From an uncultured Pedobacter sp. (lineage in GTDB: Bacteria; Bacteroidota; Bacteroidia; Sphingobacteriales; Sphingobacteriaceae): a stretch of 64,000 bases of DNA. The stretch's first letter is position 1. Every line of letters begins with the position of its first letter. The stretch is from NCBI RefSeq assembly GCF_946480185.1, contig NZ_CAMLIG010000006.1, positions 102,866 through 166,865 on the forward strand. Direction: 5' to 3'. Below are positions 18,325 through 25,808 of the stretch, piece after piece. The notes under the pieces were generated by a model, which ran no database searches, was not told the DNA's origin, and worked only from the letters and a program-made list of their open reading frames with translations. Position numbers and translations under genes: made by a program.

Positions 18325-20439
18325 TTATCTTAAAACAGTATAAGTAATATAACTCGCTACGTAAGCCAAAACCAACATATACGTAAATTGGATTATAGGC
18401 CATTTAATATGTTTGGTTTCCCTGTAAACTACGGCCATTGTACTCATACATTGCATCGCGAAAGCATAAAACATCATTAAAGAAAACGCCGTAGCAACGG
18501 TAAACACCGGTAATCCGGTTTCAGCATTTTTTGCGCCCGCCATTTTTTCTCGAACAGAATCCATTTTATCTGCATTACCATCTACCGAATATAAAGTAGC
18601 CATTGTTCCAACAAAAACTTCTCTTGCGGCAAAAGATGTGATTAAGGCAATTCCAATTTTCCAGTCGAAGCCCAATGGTTTAATGCCGGGTTCAATACTT
18701 TTTCCTAAAACGCCGGCGTAAGAACTTTCTAATTTTTCTGATGATTTTAATCGTTCAATTTGATGTTCGCTGTATTTGGAGGTGTATGAAGGTGAATTGT
18801 ATTTTGCTTCAATTTTAGCAAATCTATCTCCAGGACCATAACTTGCCAATACCCATAAAACAATTGAAACCGCAATAATTACTTTACCGGCCTGGGTAAC
18901 AAATGTTTTAACGCTCTCATACATGGTTAGCCCTACATTTCTCCAGCGTGGCATCCGGTAAACGGGCAACTCCATAATAAAATAGCCTTTTAACTTACTT
19001 TTTAAAATAAATTTCATTGCCCAAGCCACCAAAATAGCAGAAACAATACTCATTAAGTATAAAGACATTAACGCCAATCCTTGTAACTGTATAAAGCCAA
19101 ATACCATTTTATTTGGCACTACTAATGAAATTAACAAAGTATATATAGGCAACCTAGCCGAACAGCTTACCAAAGGCGTTACCATAATGGTGATCATACG
19201 CTCTTTCCAGTTTTCGATGGTTCTGGCACTCATAATAGCAGGTACAGCACATGCTAAACCACCAATCATGGGTACTACAGATTTTCCGTTTAAACCTACT
19301 TTCCGCATCAAGCGGTCCATCATAAACGTTACACGGGCCATATAGCCGGTGTCTTCCAGGATGGATATAAATGCAAAAAGCAAAGCGATTTGAGGGATGA
19401 AAACCATGACCCCGCTTAAGCCGGCCAATACACCGTCAACCAATAAGTCTGTTAAAACGCCGGAAGGCAAAAATTGATGTCCTAAACGTTCAAGCCAAAC
19501 AAACAAGGTTTCAATAAGCGTCATCGGATACTCTGACCATGCAAAAATTGATTGGAAAATGGCAAAAAGAATCCCGATGAAAATAACGAAACCCCAAATT
19601 TTATGGGTTAGGTAATGGTCTATTTTATTGCTGATGTTTTCTTCAAGCGCTACGGTGGTGTATTTAACCGAATCTAAAAGCACATCATTGATATAATTAT
19701 AACGGGCTATGGTTTCTGTGGCTTGTGCTTTTTGCGAGTGGAAATCGCTGGCAATAATAAAGTCGTTAATCTTTTGGCTTTCTTCTTTACTTAGGTATTT
19801 TAAATTTTTGTACTGATGTGCTATTTGTAAAGCGACGTATGGATTATCGATTTTTAATAAGGTAGAAATGTTCTTTATCAAATCAGGTGCAATTGCATCT
19901 ACCGTGATAGTTTCTGACTGTAAAGCAACGCTATTTTGAAACTGAATGGCTTTTTTTAGTTCGTCAATTCCTTGTGATTTACGGGCCGCCAAAGCAACCA
20001 CCTGTATGTTCAACCTTTTGGCCAATGCGTCAATATCAATTGCGATATTGCTTTTTTTAGCCAGATCCATCATGTTTAAAACCAGTATTACCGGAATGCC
20101 CAAATCTGCAATTTGGGTATAAAGTAAAAGGTTACGTTTTAAGCTGGTTGCATCGGCAACAACGAGTACAACGTCTGGATAAGAGGAGTTTTGTTTGTCT
20201 GAAAGTACTTCGAAAACAATGGTTTCATCAGCACTTTTAGGATATAGGCTATAGGTTCCTGGTAAATCTACAATTTCTAGGCTGGTGCCATCGGCTAATT
20301 TTGTATAGCCAGATTTTTTGTCAACCGTAACTCCGGGAAAATTGCCTATTTTTTGATTTAAACCGGTTAGGGCATTAAATATGGTTGATTTTCCGGTGTT
20401 TGGATTACCAACAAGCGCTACTCTTTTGGTATTTTTCAA
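18325..20439 (-). CDS. feoB: Ferrous iron transporter FeoB
   Basis: A 704-residue inner-membrane Fe(II) transporter with an N-terminal GTPase. The G motifs are GNPNTGKST (residues 11-19), the T of GVTVDKKSG, DLPGTYSLYP and NMMDLAKK, followed by a helical domain to about 265 and the two Gate/nucleoside-recognition membrane units (such as SVVPMIGGLACAVPAIMSAR). It follows feoA by 11 bases. The third element seen with many Bacteroidota feoB genes, a small Cys-rich membrane protein, is not here but at 39242. Confidence 0.97.
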   Translation of the reverse strand: MKNTKRVALVGNPNTGKSTIFNALTGLNQKIGNFPGVTVDKKSGYTKLADGTSLEIVDLPGTYSLYPKSADETIVFEVLSDKQNSSYPDVVLVVADATSLKRNLLLYTQIADLGIPVILVLNMMDLAKKSNIAIDIDALAKRLNIQVVALAARKSQGIDELKKAIQFQNSVALQSETITVDAIAPDLIKNISTLLKIDNPYVALQIAHQYKNLKYLSKEESQKINDFIIASDFHSQKAQATETIARYNYINDVLLDSVKYTTVALEENISNKIDHYLTHKIWGFVIFIGILFAIFQSIFAWSEYPMTLIETLFVWLERLGHQFLPSGVLTDLLVDGVLAGLSGVMVFIPQIALLFAFISILEDTGYMARVTFMMDRLMRKVGLNGKSVVPMIGGLACAVPAIMSARTIENWKERMITIMVTPLVSCSARLPIYTLLISLVVPNKMVFGFIQLQGLALMSLYLMSIVSAILVAWAMKFILKSKLKGYFIMELPVYRMPRWRNVGLTMYESVKTFVTQAGKVIIAVSIVLWVLASYGPGDRFAKIEAKYNSPSYTSKYSEHQIERLKSSEKLESSYAGVLGKSIEPGIKPLGFDWKIGIALITSFAAREVFVGTMATLYSVDGNADKMDSVREKMAGAKNAETGLPVFTVATAFSLMMFYAFAMQCMSTMAVVYRETKHIKWPIIQFTYMLVLAYVASYITYTVLR

Positions 20440-20450
20440 TCTTTTTCAGA

Positions 20451-20666
20451 TTAAATCAGTTCTATGGTAGAAGCTTCCATTTTTCTTAAAGATAACTGGT
20501 AGCCAGCTACAGAAACAGCGATTGGATCTCCCATTGGAGCGATACGCTCTAACTTTACACATTCGCCAGGTAAGCAACCCATTTCCATCAATTTAACAGA
20601 CATTTCTAAATCTGTAAATTCTTTGATAATTCCTTTTTGACCTATTTTTAATTGCGATAACTTCAT
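20451..20666 (-). CDS. feoA: Ferrous iron transport protein FeoA
   Basis: A 71-residue SH3-like cytosolic protein required for FeoB function. The small beta-barrel pattern is typical (LKIGQKGIIKEF, then MEMGCLPGECVKLERIAPMG and DPIAVSVAGYQLSLRKMEA). It is the first gene of the feoAB operon. A 25-bp near-palindrome 32 bases upstream of its start is a candidate metal-regulator site. Confidence 0.93.
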   Translation of the reverse strand: MKLSQLKIGQKGIIKEFTDLEMSVKLMEMGCLPGECVKLERIAPMGDPIAVSVAGYQLSLRKMEASTIELI

Positions 20667-20698
20667 GTGAGTATAAATGAGTTGCCACGAAAATAAGG

Positions 20699-20723
20699 CT
20701 TATTTAAATTAAATCCAAATAAG
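20699..20723 (-). promoter_or_regulatory. Palindromic candidate operator upstream of feoA
   Basis: Twenty-five bases have the form CTTATTTnnATTnAATnnAAATAAG, symmetrical at 20 of 25 positions, in the 78-bp gap between feoA and the preceding small lipoprotein gene. Position and symmetry suit a dimeric iron-responsive repressor such as Fur or a DtxR-type protein. This is inference from symmetry and place; the regulator is not in the window. Confidence 0.5.
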
Positions 20724-20744
20724 ATTAGTTTAAAAAAGAATTAT

Positions 20745-20885
20745 TTAGCGCTTTGCTAAATATGTAGCAGTTTTAATTTGCTTTTGAGAAAATTTTGGAC
20801 AATGGCAACCACCTTTAAAAATACCACAGCTACTTATAAATAAAATAAAAGTTATTGATAAACAATATATTATGATTTTTTTCAT
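20745..20885 (-). CDS. 46-residue small lipoprotein in the gcvH-vanZ operon
   Basis: A short reading frame that starts with ATG 1 base beyond the stop codon of the VanZ-like gene and encodes 46 residues. It begins MKKIIIYCLSITFILF and reaches a lipobox ISSC with the lipidated Cys at residue 20. The mature peptide is only 27 residues, with a GCHCP motif (three Cys within ten residues of the anchor, counting Cys20) and a basic tail. Tight coupling, a clean signal peptide and a lipobox make it a convincing gene despite its size. The function is unknown; the Cys-His-Cys cluster could bind a metal. Confidence 0.75.
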   Translation of the reverse strand: MKKIIIYCLSITFILFISSCGIFKGGCHCPKFSQKQIKTATYLAKR

Positions 20886-20886
20886 C

Positions 20887-21285
20887 TTATTTTTTATTCA
20901 GTGTAGTCGCTTTTCTATGGAGTAGCAGATAGCTAAAAACACCCATGCTGCAGCCTAGCATATCTGAAAAGAAATCCCACCATTCTGCAGAGCGATAGGT
21001 AAAGACTTCTAATTGTAACAGCTCAATTCCGCCACCTATTATGCTACTTATTAAAAGTATCTTAACAATAGTAAGCGGACGATACTCAAAACTGTTTTGT
21101 TGCTGTATTTTTCCAAAAAAAAGGAAAACAGTTAATACAAAGAAAAAACCTAAATGTACCATTTTGTCAAATCCTTCAAAGAATTTGTTGTTGCCTGGCA
21201 CATCGCTCATAGGAATGGTGCAAAGAATCAGTACCAACAATGCCCAAACAATTGCTGGCCACTGAAACTTTAAGGTTCTTAACAT
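20887..21285 (-). CDS. VanZ-like membrane protein
   Basis: A 132-residue protein with about four membrane helices, matching the VanZ-like family (WALLVLILCTIPMSDVPGNN and MVHLGFFFVLTVFLF near the start, GGGIELLQLEVFTYRSAEWWDFF later). The family was named from a glycopeptide-resistance cluster, but most members have no known role. It lies 3 bases after gcvH and 1 base before the small lipoprotein gene, so the three form one transcript. A link to glycine cleavage is not evident; the order may simply be conserved. Confidence 0.85.
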   Translation of the reverse strand: MLRTLKFQWPAIVWALLVLILCTIPMSDVPGNNKFFEGFDKMVHLGFFFVLTVFLFFGKIQQQNSFEYRPLTIVKILLISSIIGGGIELLQLEVFTYRSAEWWDFFSDMLGCSMGVFSYLLLHRKATTLNKK

Positions 21286-21288
21286 AAT

Positions 21289-21663
21289 TTATTGGCCTAT
21301 TAAAGCTTTATAATCATCGGCAGAAAGTAATCCGTCTGCAGATCCGGTAAACTTAACTTTTACCATCCAACCGTCGCCGTAAGGATCTTGATTGACCAGC
21401 TCTGGATTAGCATCCAACTTGTTGTTTATTTCTAAAACCGTTCCGGTTAAAGGCATAAATAAATCAGAAACGGTTTTAACAGCTTCAACTGTTCCAAATA
21501 CATCACCTTCTTTTACTTCTGTGCCAAGGGTGTTGATGTCAATATATACAATATCGCCAAGCTCGCGTTGTGCAAAAGCGGTAATACCAACGTAGGCTTC
21601 GTTGCCTTCCACTTTAATCCACTCGTGATCTTTAGTGTATTTTAATTCTGCAGGAAAATTCAT
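21289..21663 (-). CDS. gcvH: Glycine cleavage system H protein
   Basis: A 124-residue lipoyl carrier that shuttles the aminomethyl group between the P, T and L proteins of the glycine cleavage complex. The lipoylated residue is Lys63 in [18 protein letters not shown]. Length and fold match the family. It heads the gcvH-vanZ-small lipoprotein operon; gcvP and gcvT are not in the window. Confidence 0.96.
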   Translation of the reverse strand: MNFPAELKYTKDHEWIKVEGNEAYVGITAFAQRELGDIVYIDINTLGTEVKEGDVFGTVEAVKTVSDLFMPLTGTVLEINNKLDANPELVNQDPYGDGWMVKVKFTGSADGLLSADDYKALIGQ

Positions 21664-21740
21664 GTTCTAAAAATTTGAGGTAAAAATAAGAGTTAAATTT
21701 TAATCCCAACCTATCAATTAAAGATTAAAAGCGTTTAACA

Positions 21741-21769
21741 AAAAACGCTCCACGTTCCGGAGCGTTTTT
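21741..21769 (-). terminator. Strong terminator hairpin between the 310-aa secreted-protein gene and gcvH
   Basis: An 11-bp perfect stem (AAAAACGCTCC with GGAGCGTTTTT, 7-base loop) has T-runs on both sides. It lies between the minus-strand gene ending at 21909 and the start of gcvH, so it ends the ald-brkB transcript. The rest of 21664-21908 holds nothing else I recognise. Confidence 0.8.
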
Positions 21770-21908
21770 ACTACATTAACACATTACTAAAAAATTTCTC
21801 AACTGTAGCGGATTGATAGATCTCAAAAAACTTTTCAAAAACTTACAATTAAGACGATAGGTTTAGAAATGTGTTACAATCTTTTTCATTTTTATAATTT
21901 AAGGAGTG

Positions 21909-22841
21909 TTATTGCTTATAATCTTTATGTAGCACTAGAAAACTCGCTCGTTCATCTTTTTTGAAAGGGATATTCCAGTTGCCTTGGTAACTTACTTTTG
22001 TAGGCAGAAGAACGTTGTTAAAATAACTCATCTCTATATTCATCTGCACATTAAAATCAAATGCAAAATTGTCTAACTTTAAATCAATATAACGCCCCAA
22101 AATCTGAAAATTGCGCTGATCAAAAATAGTGGTTAGTTCTTTAATCATAATCCCATCTTCGGTCCAGCTTCCCAAATCAGGCTTTACAGTTACCTTAAAT
22201 CTATAAACTGGGATAGAATCCAGATACATTCCTTTTGCAAAAGCATAATTGTAATACTGCCGCATATTTGCAGTAAATATTTCCGTTTTATTGGAAATTA
22301 ACGGAACACCTTTGACTGGCCTTCCTGGCGAAAAGATCAAGATTTTTAATTTTTCTTTGTACCAGTTATCCTTGCTATCGTCGCCACTTTCTGTCCTAAC
22401 ATCTGAATATCCAGCCTTGTACGAATTCATAAAAAGATAATCAAACAGCTCTACAGTGGTTAAATTGTATTTGCCGTTGCGTTTAAATAAATCGCCTTTT
22501 GTGTTTTCTTCAATTATTTTTAAGTGATTGCCGGTTGGGAAATGCTCTAACTTTCGGTACAGACTACCGGTTACTTTATCTTTTTTATTATAAGTATAAA
22601 GCTTGTTTTCTGCAGTATAACGGTAATTTGGCATCAAGCGAAAAGCTTCATAGAAGCTAGTGTCGGTCACTATTTCATGAATAAAATCCTCAATATCCAA
22701 GCCGGCTTTGCCTACTTTTACAACGGCATCTTTCTCCATTTTAAAAGTCAATACGGTATCAGGATTAAATCTTGGCACCGTTTGGCTAAAGGAATGGAGA
22801 GCAAAAAAACAGAAAATAAAAAGAATAAAAGAGCTACGCAT
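21909..22841 (-). CDS. Conserved exported protein of unknown function
   Basis: A 310-residue protein with a clear signal peptide (MRSSFILFIFCFFALHSFSQ). The rest is rich in aromatic and charged residues with alternating hydrophobic strands, including YRFKVTVKPDLGSWTEDGIM and a C-terminal series that looks like consecutive beta-strands (NFAFDFNVQMNIEMSYFNNV). It could be a periplasmic beta-rich protein. I do not recognise a family. It lies 34 bases after the BrkB-like gene in the ald-brkB series and is followed by a strong terminator. Confidence 0.7.
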   Translation of the reverse strand: MRSSFILFIFCFFALHSFSQTVPRFNPDTVLTFKMEKDAVVKVGKAGLDIEDFIHEIVTDTSFYEAFRLMPNYRYTAENKLYTYNKKDKVTGSLYRKLEHFPTGNHLKIIEENTKGDLFKRNGKYNLTTVELFDYLFMNSYKAGYSDVRTESGDDSKDNWYKEKLKILIFSPGRPVKGVPLISNKTEIFTANMRQYYNYAFAKGMYLDSIPVYRFKVTVKPDLGSWTEDGIMIKELTTIFDQRNFQILGRYIDLKLDNFAFDFNVQMNIEMSYFNNVLLPTKVSYQGNWNIPFKKDERASFLVLHKDYKQ

Positions 22842-22875
22842 TTCGACTTTATAATAAGGCGCTAAATTACCTATT

Positions 22876-23805
22876 TTAAGTGAGATCTATAGGTTTACCT
22901 TGTTGCTCAATCTCCACTTGTTTTACTGCAACTGCATATTTTGAAGGCCTAATAATATTTCCTTTAACTTTTGCATAAGCCCAGGTAAACTCGGCCCCAA
23001 AAAACAAAATAGCAGCTGAGTAATATACCCAAACAGCAACTACTACTACAGTACCGGCAGCGCCGTAAATATTGCCTACCGCAGCAAACTGAATATATAG
23101 CCCAATTAGATATTTACCCAGCATAAACAAAAGCGCTGTAAAAAAAGCACCTGCCTTTACCTGTTTCCAAGTAATTTCCACATCTGGCAATACTTTATAG
23201 ATGATGCCAAAAAGTCCCATTAATACGATAAAAGTAATACCTAAATTTAAAACATCAATAAAAACCAAGGTAAAATCCGGAAGGTATCGGGTTAAAATAT
23301 CACTAAAAACCAGCACTAAGCTATTTATCAACAAAGAAACAATCAAAATAAATCCTAAGCTGGCAATCATTGAAAGTGATAGAATCCTGTCTATAATGAG
23401 TTTATGCCAACCTTTTTTCGGGACAGCTTTTACTCGCCAAATTTGATTGATAGAATCTTGTATTTCGATAAATATTCCGGAAGCACCCACTAATAAAGTG
23501 ATTACGCCGGTTATCGCCGCAACTGTACTTTTACCTGAAAGTTGTAACTTTTGCAGAGTCCCTTGAATTTGAGCAGCAGCATCACTTCCGATGAAATCAT
23601 TGAGCTGAGAAAAAACTTTTCCTTGAAGCGCATCCTGACCATAAAAAATCCCACCTATGGATAGGATTACAATTAGCATTGGGGCTAAAGAAAAAATAGT
23701 GTAGTATGCTAAAGATGCACTTAATTTTAAGCCTTTATCATCCATAAAAGCGTTAAATGTTTCTTTTAAGATTTGAGGATAGTCTCTGAAAGTAACTTTT
23801 GCCAT
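22876..23805 (-). CDS. YihY/BrkB-family membrane protein
   Basis: A 309-residue inner-membrane protein with about six helices. Family features include the LSASLAYYTIFSLAPMLIVI segment near the start (about residues 27-46), DSINQIWRVKAVPKKGWH in the middle and a final AVWVYYSAAILFFGAEFTWA helix. Despite the old ribonuclease BN label, these are integral membrane proteins of unknown transport or envelope role. It starts 3 bases after ald. Confidence 0.92.
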   Translation of the reverse strand: MAKVTFRDYPQILKETFNAFMDDKGLKLSASLAYYTIFSLAPMLIVILSIGGIFYGQDALQGKVFSQLNDFIGSDAAAQIQGTLQKLQLSGKSTVAAITGVITLLVGASGIFIEIQDSINQIWRVKAVPKKGWHKLIIDRILSLSMIASLGFILIVSLLINSLVLVFSDILTRYLPDFTLVFIDVLNLGITFIVLMGLFGIIYKVLPDVEITWKQVKAGAFFTALLFMLGKYLIGLYIQFAAVGNIYGAAGTVVVVAVWVYYSAAILFFGAEFTWAYAKVKGNIIRPSKYAVAVKQVEIEQQGKPIDLT

Positions 23806-23808
23806 AAA

Positions 23809-25086
23809 TTATTGGTGTTTACTAACCACCAAAAGATTTAAATCTTTGTGCGGAAAACCAAAATGTTGCGCTAAATCTTTATTACACATAGCACCTTGAT
23901 AAATGTAAACGGCATTTCTAATGCCAGCTTTGTCCCAAATTAAATTCATTAAGCCTCCCATTTCGCCAATATCAATTAAAATAGGAGTAAAAATATTGGT
24001 TAAGGCATAGGTTGCTGTTCGGCTTACCCGGGAAGCGATATTGGGTACACAGTAATGAATTACGTCGTGTTTCCGGAAAACCGGATTTTTATGGTTGGTT
24101 ACTTCCGAAGTTTCAAAACAACCTCCTTGGTCAATGCTTACATCAATAATTACAGAATCGGGCTTCATTTTAGAAACGGTTTCTTCCGTAACCACACAAG
24201 GACTACGGCCATGTTTAGCTCTAATGGCGCCAATCACTACATCGCAAGTGGTAATTGCTTTTTCTAAAACCAGAGGTTGCATTACAGAAGTAAAAACCCT
24301 TGCGCCTATATTATTTTGCAAGCGTCGTAAACGAAACAGCGAGGAATCAAAAACTTTAACTTCTGCACCCAAGCCAATGGCAGTACGGGCGGCATATTCG
24401 CCCACGGTTCCGGCGCCTAAAATCACTATTTCTGTAGGCGGGACGCCGGTAACGCCCCCCAGCATCAACCCTTTACCGCCAAAAGCGTTACTTACATACT
24501 CTGCGGCAATTAATACGGAGGTTGAACCCACAATCTCGCTCATTGCCCGTACCACACTTAAAACATTGCCTTCATCTCGTAGATATTCAAAAGCTAAGGC
24601 AGTAATTTTTTTATTCATTAAAGCACTTAAATGCTCTTTTTTTAAGGTGGCAGTTTGTAATGCAGAAAACACAATCTGGTTGTGCTTCATCATTTCAATT
24701 TCCTCCATGCTTGGCGGGGCAATTTTTATAATAATATCAGCCTGAAAAACTTCTTTTGTATCATGAACTATTTTTGCGCCCTGCTCACTGTATTTAATAT
24801 CGGCAAAGTTTGCGGCTAAGCCGGCACCAGATTCAATAACAACCCGGTGTCCGTTATTTACTAAAAGAGCGACAGAAAGCGGGGTTAATGCAATCCTGTT
24901 TTCTTGATACGAGGTTTCTTTAGGAATACCTATATACAAGCTGTTTTTTTTCTGCTTAAGTCCCTCTAAAGATTCCTGAGGTTGCATCATTGCTTGTTGA
25001 GCAACTTCAGATAAACAACTAGCCATCGTTTTTTTCATTGTACCATCGTTTTTCTTTTTTGGGTTTCCTATCGCCATGCTTTGCAC
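23809..25086 (-). CDS. ald: Alanine dehydrogenase / PNT-like NAD(P)-binding enzyme
   Basis: A 425-residue protein of the alanine dehydrogenase/transhydrogenase alpha family, which deaminates L-alanine to pyruvate with NAD. The substrate domain begins at IGIPKETSYQENRIALTP (about residues 53-70). The nucleotide-binding domain has VILGAGTVGEYAARTAIGLG (about 220-239) and later DVVIGAIRAKHGRSP. An N-terminal extension of about 50 residues precedes the conserved part; internal Met4 or Met17 could be the true start. It leads the ald-brkB-exported protein series. The spacer up to tsaE carries several repeats. Confidence 0.88.
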   Translation of the reverse strand: MQSMAIGNPKKKNDGTMKKTMASCLSEVAQQAMMQPQESLEGLKQKKNSLYIGIPKETSYQENRIALTPLSVALLVNNGHRVVIESGAGLAANFADIKYSEQGAKIVHDTKEVFQADIIIKIAPPSMEEIEMMKHNQIVFSALQTATLKKEHLSALMNKKITALAFEYLRDEGNVLSVVRAMSEIVGSTSVLIAAEYVSNAFGGKGLMLGGVTGVPPTEIVILGAGTVGEYAARTAIGLGAEVKVFDSSLFRLRRLQNNIGARVFTSVMQPLVLEKAITTCDVVIGAIRAKHGRSPCVVTEETVSKMKPDSVIIDVSIDQGGCFETSEVTNHKNPVFRKHDVIHYCVPNIASRVSRTATYALTNIFTPILIDIGEMGGLMNLIWDKAGIRNAVYIYQGAMCNKDLAQHFGFPHKDLNLLVVSKHQ

Positions 25087-25106
25087 TTTTTCTCTTTTGC
25101 TTTATT

Positions 25107-25363
25107 CTTCGACTCCGCTCAGAATGACAAAAAAGGATACCGTTTCAATCCTTAACGCAAAGTCTATAATCCCGTCATGCTGACGATAGGAAGCATCTCA
25201 TTTGCAAGGTTGCCATTCTAGGCGCACACTCTTATAGTGAGATGTTTCGTTAACACTCAACATGACGAGGTAAGAAGTTCGTTCTCCCCCCTTTGCTCTG
25301 TGAACTCCGCGTCCTCCGTGGTTAGCCTTCGTCCGATAGCCTTCGACTCCGCTCAGGCTGACA
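25107..25363. repeat. Patchwork of intergenic repeats between ald and tsaE
   Basis: The 288-bp gap 25087-25374 has no gene. Two copies of a 23-bp sequence, CTTCGACTCCGCTCAG followed by a two-base variable site and TGACA, lie at 25107-25129 and 25341-25363 in the same orientation (21 of 23 bases identical). Between them sit a palindromic element (25173-25267) and a CTCCG-rich stretch (about 25300-25325). A weaker match to the 23-bp unit occurs near 37137. The base composition is richer in GC than nearby intergenic DNA. Confidence 0.6.
25173..25267. repeat. Palindromic intergenic element, copy 1
   Basis: A 95-bp element bounded by CGTCATG and CATGACG, with an inner inverted pair CATCTCA / TGAGATG. 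A diverged copy in the opposite orientation lies at 33502-33595. The two share the cores GACGATAGGA and GCAAGGTTGCCA and the terminal CATGA. It codes for nothing and can fold into a long hairpin, so it is probably a small non-autonomous repeat. Confidence 0.6.
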
Positions 25364-25374
25364 AAAAGTTAAAA

Positions 25375-25794
25375 TCACAAAATTCTTTCCAGCTCAATCA
25401 CCCGTTTCTCATCGGCTAAAACCTCAATTTTAATTTCTATAAAACTATCTGGCCATAAATCCGGGATTTTTTCAGGCCATTCTATAAAACAATAATTTCC
25501 CGAATAAAAATAATCCTCATAACCAAAATCCAAAGCCTCTGTTTGGTTTTTTAATCGGTAAAAATCAAAATGAAAAATACTTCCTTCGGCCAAACTGTAT
25601 TCATTTATAATTGAAAAAGTTGGACTAGATGTTTTATCCTGCGTTCCTAATTCGGCGCACAAATTATTGATCAAAGTCGTTTTTCCGGCACCCATTTGGC
25701 CATAAAACATAAATATTTTTTCATTACCGGCAAAGCTTAAAATCTGTTGACTAACGCGTTCTAATTCGTCAATACCGTTAACTTCAATTTTCAT
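25375..25794 (-). CDS. tsaE: tRNA threonylcarbamoyladenosine biosynthesis ATPase TsaE
   Basis: A 139-residue P-loop ATPase of the complex (with TsaB and TsaD) that makes the t6A modification of ANN-decoding tRNAs. The Walker A motif is GQMGAGKTTLI (about residues 32-42). The SSPTFSIINEY and HFDFYRL blocks that follow are typical. It starts 14 bases after porX, so both share a transcript. The porX-tsaE-ald order is one I recall from other Bacteroidota. Confidence 0.93.
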   Translation of the reverse strand: MKIEVNGIDELERVSQQILSFAGNEKIFMFYGQMGAGKTTLINNLCAELGTQDKTSSPTFSIINEYSLAEGSIFHFDFYRLKNQTEALDFGYEDYFYSGNYCFIEWPEKIPDLWPDSFIEIKIEVLADEKRVIELERIL

Positions 25795-25808
25795 CGCTTT
25801 AAAGCTAA

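Noticed and set aside
24095..24745. A 216-codon open frame on the plus strand inside ald
   Set aside because: It is the shadow of the alanine dehydrogenase gene, with no start context and a low-complexity translation.
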